This document shows, piece after piece, positions 12,066-24,146 of a stretch of 64,000 bases of DNA. Below the pieces are notes generated by a model. That model saw only the letters and a list, made by a program, of their open reading frames with translations, was not told the origin of the DNA and did no database searches. The stretch lies in assembly GCA_031216445.1 (NCBI GenBank), contig CM062201.1, positions 6,347,501-6,411,500 on the forward strand. Reading direction: 5' to 3'. Position numbers and translations under genes: made by a program. Numbering within the stretch: the stretch's first letter is position 1; each line of letters begins with the position of its first letter. Source of the stretch: Lateolabrax maculatus. Its lineage: Eukaryota > Chordata > Actinopteri > Acropomatiformes > Lateolabracidae.

Positions 12066-14004
12066 AAAATATTTCCATTACACACTACAGGAGCGTTCTT
12101 CTAGTGCCACCCTCGGGCCAAAATGTCAAAGTTTTGCACATAACTTATAGTTTTTCAAATGTGATGGACAGGAAATTGCCTTCATTGTTTACAGCTGTTT
12201 CTTTGTAATGGATGTGTACGGCAGAAGGTCTTTCTGGGCCTGAGGGTGTCAAGTGATCTCCCCAGCGCGGTTCCTGACAGCTTAATTGTGATGGCTCACA
12301 AACTGAGGCTGTAATGTACTGAGTACAAAGTATACACACTGAGAGACAGACAACATATTACGAGCACAGTGCCCATTCGTCTTCTGAGTGAGTTTCATTT
12401 TATTTTGTATTGCAAGTGTTTAAAGAATAGGGGGTGTACATGAGGAAGTGTTCTAGGCAGGAGTCCAACCGCAGGAGAGTTTACATAATACTGTACAGGA
12501 TGGAAAGCTGACAGGCCTACCTGTTTACATTATTTGTAGTTCATACTTTCAATATGTTCATCCTGTCTTTAATTAGGCTTAAGGTTACATTTCCAGACCA
12601 AATCAATAGCTTGACAAGACTGAGAGACGATTCTGTCTCTCTGCATGAAGGCAGAGATGAGCTGAGGCTCACTCATGGGGGATCAATACATTCTTGTCAA
12701 TTACTGACCTAGAAAATGCAAATAAGGGCTAAAAGGACACCAGCTGATTGACTGGACATCGTGTCATGCAGAGTCAAAGTAGGAGTCGAGCCACAGCATG
12801 TACAACTGAGCCGACGGGCTGATGATGATGCAAGTCGGGCATCCAATGCAAATTTCTGCTTCTGATAGGCTTAAAAGGGCCGTCCCATCTTAATTCTGTA
12901 AGGTTAATAAAAGTATCTAGCATAACATTAAAATGGTAAATATTCAGTTGTACTTAAAAACCTCACAGAGGAGCAATTGTCCAGTTGTTGAGTAGGCCTG
13001 AATATTTGATACCAACAGGGATGATTTGCCATTTGATATGTTTTTTTACTCCTTTAGATTTTGCCTTGAGAGTCTGATTTTTCTGAAGATGCATTGGCTT
13101 TCACTCTGAGGTGGGCCAAGTAAAACAAACAGCATATTAATAGGGGCTGTAATTCAGGACAGATTTCTGATGACGTCAACTGTGATCTGGAGGACAACAG
13201 ACAGAGGTGGTGAGCATTGGAGACACAGGGCACAGTGATCATTTATATGTCAGATTTGTATATGTTCACATAGGTGTAAATGTTTCTGAGCTATTCCAAA
13301 TGAAACAAATTATACAAGCATTCAAATAATTAAAACTCAAGATTCAATTAATATATTTTCTGTTTCTAGGTAAATGAAAACAACAATATGACCTTGACCT
13401 TCCTAAGAAGCCCACCCACTACTTCTCTCCAACTCCAAGCTAAATATGTACCGTCTACATCAAAGATAAATTATTTGTCATTTTCTCTAAAGATCTGTAC
13501 AAGCCTCCATTTCCCTGTTTCTTGCTAAGACTCGTTAACAACCGAAGGGAAAGGCAAGGGTCGTGGCAGCCTCATTCAGGCGAAAGAAGAAGCTGTCTGA
13601 GCATTCATCCAGTGAAGCTGTCAGAACAGAGAGTTTCTGTGTGGTCTGTGTGTATGTGTGTGCCAGACTGAGCAGCAAAGCAACTGGATGGGTGTTATTC
13701 ATCTTTCCATGAGGGACAACCAAATAGTTAGAGTAATATATAGAATATCACTAACTACACTCTCTTACTCTACTTACACTGACAGATAATCAAATAAGGA
13801 AACTATAAAGTTTTCTACAACCAGCCAAAATCTCAGGATAACCACACTTTGCTGCATAGGAAATCCTGTACATTACCATTTGATTGAGGCCTGATGTAAC
13901 AAGAGACAGCATTGTGCAACATCCACATAATGTAACACTTAATAACCACCATGACAACAAATAACAATGTTCAGTAGCTTACTTTTCCTCTCTCACATTC
14001 AGTG

Positions 14005-14065
14005 TTACTGTAGCTCAGCTGGCAGGCATGGCAGACTTTTAGCCCACGCATTGTCAGATTTGGCT
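14005..14065 (+). repeat. tRNA-like fragment, probable SINE head
   Basis: TAGCTCAGCTGG at 14011-14022 is a perfect RNA polymerase III A box, but the expected GGTTCGA-type B box is missing downstream (AGATTTGGCTTC at best). It does not fold as a tRNA. I take it as the decayed head of a SINE. Confidence 0.3.
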
Positions 14066-15778
14066 TCTGTATTTGGTTACATAGAGCCAAATCGGTTGCA
14101 GCTCATCTGAAATGGTTTGTTTTATAGAGGTTTGCTTTGTTTTTGTTTTTTTTAAACTTTACTTTCTAAAAAAGGATGTATTTTATTCCAACAGTCACCA
14201 CTGGAAAATGATTTATAGCTTACATTTCCATTGCTGTTTTCGGAATAACAAAGTCCAAACAGGTTTGGGAGAGGGTCGGTCTTCAACCCCCCAGACCTCC
14301 GGACTAAGAGAGGCCCTATTGACATGCAGATTGAAGGAAGTCCAGTACACTAAGCATGAGCAGCACAGCAAATATAAAGAAGGCCATGGACCTCATTGGC
14401 TAGATAAGGCTGCATTTTCTGCCATGGATGTGTATAGATACTGTATACAAAAGCTAAACTTAGACTTTTGGTACCAAAATGCATTGTCTCAAATTAGCAC
14501 AAACAATACTAGATAAAAGGTTTACAATTACAGTAAAAGGTGCTTTTATTGCCAGGCTACTGATTGCTCAGTCAAGTTAGCAGAAATGTGTCCACAAACT
14601 GCTTACTTGGTCTTACCAAAATAAGGGAATACTAAAATAGAGAATAGTAAAATTGTGACATTTCAGTTTGTTTGTTCTACTCACATCTATTTTCTTTGTT
14701 TTGATTGTCTGGTTTACTTCTCGTTGGTTTTGGTGAATTCTGTTTGTTCCTTCAGAACGCATGCTGATTTAATTGCAAACCAGAGTGATCATAACAGAAC
14801 ATGCCCATTAAAGTACACTGAATTAATTTGCTGGCATATCCCAACATGAGTCATGGATTACTCATGACGCACAGGTTTATGACTTTATTATTAAAAACAG
14901 AACAATAATAACTTCAGAAAAAATATACCTTCTCTTTACATATCAATAGCTCTTTATTTAGATTGTTATGAATATTATTCATCTTGCAGCTGACACCCCA
15001 ATGTTCTTCCTAGAATGAAACCTATGTTTTATATATGCATATATTTGTAACATTACCAATAAATAAAAAACACTGGCCTAATGCAAAATAATACTAACAC
15101 TGCTTTTGGTGGAAACCCAGAGGAATAAACACACCTGCCAGGAATCAATAACAGAGATAAATAATATGTGATACAAAGGAAACAATGTGACACATAACCC
15201 AACCCAGCAGCATTTGCAGCTATCACTGACCTTTTATTGCTATGAAAGAGCTTCCATTTTTCTCCCAGCACTCAAACACAGCAGCTTACAGCCGACACTC
15301 CTCCAGACAAAATCTCCCTGGGCCCAGAGGTATAAATCCCACTTCAGACTCTTCCTCTGCCTTCCTTCCTCTGGTTTAACTCTCTAGCCGCTTCAATGGT
15401 TTGGATATTCATTGATACGCCCAATGCTCCCAAGTTTGGCCTGTTCCTTTACACCTCGACTATTTCCTTCCACTACTCCCACCACCCCATAACTTCGTTT
15501 TATTTCTCTTCCTCTCTCTTCTACCAGAAACGTGCATGTTTGATGCAGCAAAAACTAATGCAGCCTACAGCTATGTCAGCGATGACGAGGAATGGGGGCA
15601 AAGGGCCAGTGAGGTGAAACTTCAACGTTAATGGTTAACCTGGTAATTGGAGTCAGCAGGGTGAGGGCAAATTCCACAAATATAGCACAAGCCATCAATG
15701 ACATGAGGAAAGAGTTTAAGGGAGGGAATAAGGCAATTTATTATTATTTTTTAAAAAAGCACAAAACACGGCCCAGGC

Positions 15779-15876
15779 AGAAAGGAAAGAAAGAGAGACA
15801 GAGAAAGGACAAAGAAAGGAGATAGTGAAAGGGGGCAGAAATGGGGAAGTAAACAAAAACAAAAGAAAGGAGGAGG
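15779..15876 (+). repeat. Purine-rich tract
   Basis: About 100 bp of almost only A and G (AAAGGAAAGAAAGAGAGAC and similar). It explains the basic plus-strand frame at 15631-15825 and the Ser/Phe/Pro frame on the minus strand. Confidence 0.75.
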
Positions 15877-17860
15877 ATTCCCTTAACTCAAAGGGAACCT
15901 GACACAAAAATCTCAGTAAATGTGCCACCACATTGTATGATGTCATTAAATCAAGGGAGTGCGATAAAAAGGTTATAAACGTTCAATCAGGCTGTTGGCA
16001 ACTCTGTTTTACAACCTATAATTTGGTTAATTTTCCAAGAATGTAAAAATGTGTTAGACATCAACATAATGGATCAATTCAGATGCAGATGGCTAACTTT
16101 GATGTTGCAGTTATTACAGCCATTTTTGAGATAAATAAGCCATCAACTGCTGCATCTTGGCAATACCACACCCCATTTATTGAAGCCAAAATACCAGTGT
16201 ATAGTGAGATTGGTAATAAAACAGCAGACTCATCTTTTGTTTGGATCTACACTGAAGATTAACACCATACCGACTTGAAAATCCAACGTGAGGTATTATA
16301 TGATGTTACAAATTCAAGTTCAAGAGTGTATGTTGCAGCCCTGCCCCATTGTTCTTGGTCAAGACCATTTTCACGAGTATCTGGCCAAATAAAAGACTCT
16401 TCTGTGGGTTCATCACCTTCTAAGGATTCTATATAATTACATCAGATGCATTAAAGCAATATTAAATGATTTATGATGATACAAACATATGACTGCTGTA
16501 TATTAAATTAAATTAGTATACACTACTTACAAAACTAGGGGTTTAGTTAATAGAAAGGTTAAATATTCGAAAGCCTGACATAATGACAGCTGACATGACA
16601 GGAAAGTAGAAATGTAAGTGTGTTGCTTCTTTAGGAAATGTACTATACATTAAACATTAAAGTGGCTCTTCACAGAGAGAGAGACACAGCGTGCAAGATT
16701 CAAAGTTTTATTAAAGAAAAGCAGATACATAAAAACCTCAATCTAAATGCCCATTAATTTAAACACCTTACGAGGATGAAAGCTGCATTTTTAAATATTG
16801 AACCATGAACTTAAATTTTACAATTTTTCCTACACAGATTTTACAATGACGGTGTTGTAAAATTAAACCCAATTTGCTGACCGAACTAGCAGCAAAGTCC
16901 ACAAAGCAGAGTCCCTGTGATTTCATCACATAGTTGTAATCCCCAAAAAAGGTTTAAAAAAAAAAAAAAAAAGAGAAGAGAAAGAGGCCTTCTTTGCCAA
17001 AATCTCCATGTCAAAGTGAAAAAAAAGGCAACAGGCCAAAACTAACATATTAGCTCATTGAAATGTAAGGTGCTTAATGTAGCCAGACGGCACTCAGAGG
17101 GAACTTTCTCTCACTGTACCAGCAGAGCAACAATCTTTATAGCATCCAAAACAAACTCATCAGAAAATAGTTTCCTTTCAGTAATATCAAATGGTTATTG
17201 GGTAATTGCTCTGTTGGCTGAGGTCTGTGTGGCATATCTAAAATATCTGACATTGTAGTCTGTTGCTCTGCTAAAATGAAGGCCTACAGCGCACATTGCT
17301 TAAAAAGCTTAAAAAGGGCATCTGTTGCTGGCCATTTCCTTTTTAAAACAAAAAAAGGTAAAAGCTTTACTTTGAGTAAACTTTGAAAAACAGTTCACTG
17401 TATTACAACACCAATGTAGAACAAGACCAGTTACCCCGATGAACAATAATGACAAAGTATGAACATCTTATGCCTACTGTTATTCTGGAGTGTGTTCACT
17501 TTGTTTGGCACAGGACAGATGTTATGCAGGCATGTTTTAAGTGATTCTACTTGCTATACTTCCCCTCCAATCTTCAAAAAATGCTAATGTCAGCATGCTA
17601 AAGAAAAAAAAAAAAATAAATAATCACCTTTAAAGAACCAAAGTGAGGAAGCAGTCACCCTGGTCTAAGAAAAATGAACTATCACTCTGCTCTTGGGATC
17701 AAAATAAAAATATCTCTATTGAGTATTTTTTGCAAGTTTTAGATTCCATTAGGTATTAGGACTTACGAGAAGGATCCTTTAATATTCCATTTCTAACTTG
17801 GACATTAGAGGGAAATCCAACCCTGTTCTTTCCTAAGTTGAAAGCTTAGTGCGCTCTCTA

Positions 17861-17862
<2 letters not shown>

Positions 17863-17959
<97 letters not shown>
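17863..17959. repeat. Compound (TG)n(AG)n microsatellite
   Basis: About 41 TG units followed by seven or eight AG units, one of the longest simple repeats in the window. Confidence 0.97.
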
Positions 17960-18589
17960 TGCAAGGCAGACCAGTGTGTGTGCGCGTGTACACACAGGAT
18001 AAGCCCGCCTGGTATGCTAGTCCATAGCTGCCTCTAAAAGAAGAAAGGTGAATTCCTTTGTGTATTATTTCCACGTGTTACACACAAATGGTGTAAAACT
18101 AAGTATTATCCTCCCAAAGATCCATTCATCTCCACGAAAAACACATTGATATACACACGCTAAACCAAAACATGCTTCCCATGTTTTCCTCTCCTGATTC
18201 CAGTTTCCTGTCATTCTGGGACTTGACACACTGGGCACGTGATGGCCCAGTGTACAGCTGCCAGCAGCTTTGTTGGGCAGGTAATAATAGTTATAATGGC
18301 AACATCAAGCCAAGTATCAGTTTATCTCCCACCGCAGCATTGTGAGGGGGACTCCTCCCAGCTTGTCTAGACTGCCAAGTATGCAGGTGTAAATCAATAC
18401 ACCCCCCCCCAACACACACACACACACAAAGTTCACGTTTAAATTTCACTGGGATTTGAAGTGTACTTAACAGCATGCTCTCAGCAAGCTTTACAACAGC
18501 AAAACAAACAAGTCAGTTCAACAAGAAAATAAACAAATAGGTTTCTGTCTGTCCTGTGTTACCTATCAGATGTGAGCGCCGCCTCATAA

Positions 18590-18840
18590 AAACCAGGTGA
18601 TTGTGATAGTGGACACGGTTCAGGGTCAGGGCAGAGGTTAGGATATAATAAACTCAAGTGATAGATCTTGAGTCTGTGCTTGAAAACAGACTCTTTCACA
18701 TTCCCTGATGTGGCTTGGCAAGCGGTTAAAAGGAGAGGCGCTCTGAAGGAGAAGGGCCTGGCACTCAGTGAAGCAGAAGGGCCAATTCCTGAAGGAGAAG
18801 AGCCTGACTTTTTCAAGATAATACGCAGTGCAAAATCCAT
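18590..18840. repeat. Interspersed repeat relic
   Basis: TCTTGAGTCTGTGCTTGAAAAC followed by CCTGATGTGGCTTGGCAAGCGG and GCTCTGAAGGAGAAGGGCCTG is a word order I know from dispersed vertebrate repeats. The segment is GC-richer than its flanks and produces overlapping frames on both strands, none with a protein domain. Confidence 0.45.
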
Positions 18841-18972
18841 CCACTTTTCCTCATAATTTCAGTGCAACTGGACTGGATGTTTTGCCGGTATCAGTCACAA
18901 GTGGTTTCCAGTTTTATAATAATAGTCCCTGTTCAAGATTTAGGCTCCAAAGAACTTGTTGTAGGGTAAAAA

Positions 18973-18973
18973 T

Positions 18974-19016
<43 letters not shown>
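18973..19016. repeat. (CAA)n microsatellite
   Basis: About 14 trinucleotide units. It creates a run of Thr codons in a plus-strand frame that is not a gene. Confidence 0.97.
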
Positions 19017-22000
19017 GGAATCAATAATATGCTCGCCTGTGGCAACAAATGTAAACAAATATGTTGAAGACATATTCATATTACATCAAAGGTTAACATA
19101 CATTTTAACAGACAGTAACACATACTGAAGAGAGTAACAAACACACAAAGCTTAAAGAGAATGTAGGGCATAGACAATGGATGCTGTAAACGGGATGCAG
19201 TGGAATTTGAGATGTAGGACACAGAATATATGTTTTATGATGTAGTTCCACTAGGAGGTGCACTGCAAGTGTCTAGGGTGGGTACGATAATGGCTTTTAC
19301 TAATGTCGTGGCAATGTATACAGGGAAGCTTCTTCACTATGTTGCAGAATTAAAAGACAGTCAGAGTCTAGTGTCACTTTCAGATTTCCCACAACCATCT
19401 TGAGGTGAAACCACACAAGCCTCAATTTTTAATGCCTCTAATCCAAGCAAGGTATCACAGCTAAGCACATGGATACCTGATCATTCACGCACAGACACTC
19501 GTGCACATATGCACTATGGGGACTGAGGATCAACACTCCACTTTTTATCTCTAGTCCCCAAGTGGGTTGATAAAGAAAGAGGCAGACACAGAGAGACTAA
19601 TTAAAAAGGTCAAGTTAAAAAAGGCACAAAAATTAAAAGCTGCAGTACAGAAATCTCTTTAAAAGGCAAGTGAGAAAAAGGAAAAAAAAAAGGAATTTAA
19701 GACAACCATATCCTGATACAAAGACCATAAATTGATTAAAGAAAACAAAAAGTTGTTTCTTTAAAAAACTACTCAGTTGAGTACTCAGTTGACCAGGACG
19801 AGACAAATGGTAGAGGTGATTTGAGGTCACAAATTAGTCCTAGATGAGACGTCAGTTTTTTTTACATCTGTAAAAACATTATCATCTTCTTTATCCTCAG
19901 CCAACAGGTAAGAGCAGAAATATTAAACAGACTTATATAATATAAGCGGTTTGAGTTAAGTGTGTTTATGTTTCTGTCAAATTAATGTATGTATGTATGT
20001 GTACTTTAAATAGAGAGTGTTTTGATAAGATGTTAAGGATGAGCTGTGGGGAAATGTATTCAGTGTACAGAAAATTCCGTAATTTAGTTATTAAGAACCG
20101 TGTCATATACATATGTTATGACTGTGAGCCTGAACGTGGTTGTATGTTTGAATGTGTGTACTCACCTAGGAAATCCAGATTAAATGATAGTAGTAGTCGT
20201 GTACTGCTATCAGAAATGTAGTACTATAGATAAAGGATGAATGCCGATGAATGTCATTCTCTACAATGGCTTCCACTGTGAGAGGCTGGCACATAATCTT
20301 TGACGAGTCATGGCGGGAAAGAAGTGGTTACAGTGCGGCAGTCAGGCCAGAGATTAGCCACTGTGATAAAAAGAGAAACTCTCACAGGCAGCTTAACTGA
20401 GTGCAAATGGCCTCTTGAAAGGGCTACTTCAGACCCAAACACAGACATAAGCTTCCATTCAAACGCCCATTATCCAATTCAATTCTATTCCATCTGTCTT
20501 CCCATTCAGTTTAATACATTCTGCCGCTAATCCAATACTACTCGATTCTTTCCTATTTAGTGTCATAGAAAAGTGTTCAAAAAGGGGTTTCAAGGCTGGC
20601 ATCTTCAACACCAAAGTCTGTCGATCAAGCCCAGACCGGCAGGGCTCTTGCAAAAGGAAATATTCACTTCTTCCATGAGATCATTAAGTTAACTTAACTT
20701 AACAGAGCTCAGATTCAACAGATTATTGTGAAATTACAAGTTTACAGCATCATATAAAAGAGACATGCCCCACCACGTCTGTGACCAGTTAGGCAGCAGT
20801 AAGTCTTTTTGTCAGATTGATGGGCATTCCTTTTCTAAATGTCATAAATTATGAATAGGTTTTATGGACTCTGGGGTCATGAAACTTGCACTACATCTGC
20901 AACTACATACCATACAGTTATGTTCTCAAATTGTCAACACTTTCAACACGGACCGCCAATCTGTACTTGTATATTCACCAACAACCGTTGGCCTTTAAGT
21001 TTGCAAGTTAACTTCCCAATTAGGTGCACATCATCATCATCATAATCTGCAAAATGGAAAACTTAAAAAAGTCCCTTTACACCCATACAAGTTTTTATAT
21101 GTGCCTGATTATGCTTCTTCCCTGGGCTGTGTGGGTGTGTACAGACTGTTTGATTGAGCTCCTCCTCACTCTGATGCTGATTATGTTGCACATGTTGGTG
21201 CAGGGTAACTTTCACCTTATTGTCACATGGATTTTGATAACCTTAGGGTACGCTCCATACTCCGTGAGCAATGTGGTGGTTTGAGCCCGATGATCGTGGT
21301 TTCCACTCCATTTAAATTTTGCTCTCAAAATAGCACATGATGCGTTTGCCAGCTTCAATGGCTCTGTGCAGCACTGTACAGTTGTGTATTTCCAATTTCA
21401 AATCAAGACTGCTTACTTCTTTGTGTATTTTCTTTGTCAACATTGTATATGGCTGAAGCATTTTAAAAAGGTAGGAGGTGACAGAAGGTGATCAAAGATG
21501 GATGTCTTTGGATAAAAAGGCATCAGTTAAATATCTACAATGTAAAATGTGACAAAGTTTAAAAACAGAGTGACTAACAGTGCAGTTGGTGTGAAGCTAG
21601 AATAAGTCTCAATACCTTTATTAACAAAACTGATAGCTACCAAATATCAATCTGAGGGCTATGGGCTAACCACTAGCATGAGCCAAGTGCTAACAAAATA
21701 AGATGTATGTGAAAGGGTCGCTCATAGTGATGAATCCGCGGAGAATTATCACCAATCTCTGCATTTCCCCTGAGCTCAACGGACCTTTATAGCGTCTTTC
21801 TTATCATCATTTTGGTTTTACGGCCCCATAACTATCCACTAACCCCAAAGAGGCCAACAAAAAAATCAACTATTGCAGGTTTTAAAGTAAAAGAGAATTT
21901 TTGTACATTTGCATTGTAAGAGTACAAACTTTTAGGAACTCACACAAACACTGAAGCATTATAACGACTATAAGTATTTAAATGTAACAAACCACATATT

Positions 22001-22930
22001 TCAATATAATGCAAAGTAAAATCTCAATACCCGTTTTGGTCTGTATGAGGATGGAGAAGAGGGTTACTTAGGGACAAGTCCATGCAAGTGTTTCAAGTTT
22101 AACCACAGTCTGCCCCCATTATAAAATTACACCAAATGTGAAAACAAAAAAAAGAGACTCTCTTTTCCACCCACTACCTGGCATCCATTTATGAGCGAAA
22201 ATAACAGGGCTTAGTGGAAAACAACAGTGTCTGACAGAGAAAATGACTCATCTCTCGCTCCGTCCCTCCATCTCTCGCTCTCTCCCTTCCTCTTTTCTAG
22301 TTACCGGCTCCAGCACATCCTGTACATAAAAACAGAACTGGACTTCAGTGTCAAAATAGCCACCAATACTGTGCACAACATGCTTACCCCTCTGACCCAC
22401 CAGTTCTTAGAAAAGACTGACAAAGTTTAGGAAATAAACATGGTCCAAATGAGATATAATTCACAGTACATGAACCGGTTGTTTTTTAACATTCTTTTAA
22501 AATTAGAAAATAAAAAGGGGAAAAGGGGGGAGTACAGAAAGAAAATTTAAGGACAAGGATTTTCAACCTTTTTTCAACATATTAGTCATAGGTGTGGACT
22601 GTCTCTAATGCCCACAGAACTTCCGATTAGATTACCGCCAAGGTTGTCTACGTAGCTGTAGCAGCTGTTTGCTTACACGTCTACAGAGATGTATTCTGAG
22701 GTCAGTGATGGGTGGTGAAGAACTACAGTCAGAGTTTCACGGAGATAAGATTCATTTTCCTATCTCTCACAGGAGCTTTGGAGGTTAGACTGAGGCCCGG
22801 TATGCTATTGAAGATTAACTGCATTTTGAACCGCAGAAACGATATATGCAGAGAATAAACATAAATCTTATAACATGTCAGTTATTAGTTGAGGGATTGC
22901 AACAAAGAGAGGCAGAGGCTCAGACACAGT
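19017..22930. other. Intronic stretch without recognised genes
   Basis: AT-rich, no microsatellite longer than about 15 bp and no exon-like frame. A frame at 21024-21284 is Leu/Ile-rich, but its start lies in a CAT repeat and it lacks splice borders or a recognisable family, so I leave it out. Confidence 0.5.
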
Positions 22931-23185
22931 TCTACTCCACTACAATTCAGAGGGAAATATTGTACTTTTACTCCACTACATTTATTTGACAGCTTTAGTT
23001 ACTTACAAGTTAAAATTTTTACACACAAAACACATGACGAGCTTCAAGTAGTCCATTGACGGAAACTTAACCAATATGACCCGAAAATATAATGAGCAGA
23101 TCAATCCATAATGAAAATAATTATTAGTTGCAGCTTGCACATTAAAGCATGAGTAACAGTAATCTAGGTAAATATATAATTCCCT
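22931..23185 (+). repeat. Interspersed repeat relic (TACTTTTACTCCACTACATTT family)
   Basis: The words TACTCCACTACAATTCAGAGGG, TACTTTTACTCCACTACATT, GACAGCTTTAGTTACTTAC, TTTTTACACACAAAACACATGA and, further on, TTGCAGCTTGCACATTAAAGC occur in the same order in a high-copy percomorph repeat that I recognise. The middle part is diverged. It has no coding capacity. Confidence 0.65.
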
Positions 23186-23811
23186 GTCCGTATGAACTGA
23201 ACCACAGCGGTTAAAGATCTGAAGACTGAACAGACTGGACATCCACACATTAGGAGCAAACTTGCTATTAAGCTGAGTTTACACAAGACCTAATGCTGCA
23301 TTCAAGTGTTCTGTGTAAGCTCCTTCAGAGTTCACAAGATCTAAGTTTTACTTTCACAACATTTTTGGTATTACATACAATAACCATTCATGTTTCAAAA
23401 GGCATACTTGTTATTTTAACAATCAAGTTGCACTCCACTAGTAAGAGGTAAGGAGGCAATTAACGTAATAAGACTTATTGTTTTTAGCTAAATAATAATA
23501 TCCTAACTTATTTGGAAAATACTGCACTGACTGTTGTATGAGGAATGCTATAAACAGTATTATAATACAACAAAACTCTATTCACAAAATGTCACATCTC
23601 ATAGCTTTTGTTTCATAGAACAGACCTTGAAGGCAGCACTGAGGCTTCTCTGACTCCATAACTGGTAATAATAAAGGAGAGTCTATAGACTGAGAAACGT
23701 ATGCCTGTGTGTGCATGTACATAACACTTGTAAGATACTTGTTTATCTTGATACACCACTTAGTTTCGAGGAGTTCCTGCAGATTGCAAACAGCAGGACA
23801 TCACTGTATAG

Positions 23812-24069
23812 ACACACTTCTATACTTGTGAGGACATTCATTGACATAATGCATAGCCTAGCCCCTTACCCTAACCTTAACCAGCAAAACTAAATTAGCC
23901 CCCAAACCTTAACCTGACCTAAACCAAAAATGTAATTCTGACCTTAAAACCAAGTCTGAACCCTCAATTAGCCCTTTGAAGTTGTGAGGACCGGCCAAAA
24001 TGTCCTCACTTTCCAAAAATGTCCTCACTCCCATGGTCTAAAACTCAAACTGGTTCTCACAAAGATAGA

Positions 24070-24080
<11 letters not shown>
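23812..24080. mobile_element. MITE-like element with imperfect terminal inverted repeats
   Basis: The left end ACACACTTCTATACTTGTGAGGAC and the reverse complement of the right end (CACAATCTCTATCTTTGTGAGAACC) form imperfect inverted repeats of about 24 bp. Between them lie CTAACCTTAACC-type motifs and two copies of AAAATGTCCTCACT. This combination, with a CA/GT microsatellite attached, is a very common teleost element by my recognition. It has no coding capacity. Confidence 0.6.

Positions 24081-24143
<63 letters not shown>
24073..24143. repeat. (TG)n microsatellite attached to the MITE
   Basis: About 35 TG units begin inside the right terminal repeat of the element at 23812-24080, which suggests that the array grew from the CA-rich element end. 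Confidence 0.97.

Positions 24144-24146
<3 letters not shown>

Noticed and set aside
11616..12085. Three overlapping minus frames rich in Ser, Pro, Leu and Phe, like membrane or mucin-like proteins
   Set aside because: They are the pyrimidine side of the purine-rich tract; all three frames look alike, which real genes do not.
18559..18856. Overlapping frames on both strands resembling a conserved exon
   Set aside because: The DNA is a dispersed-repeat relic by its word order; the frames on both strands are equally good and show no domain.
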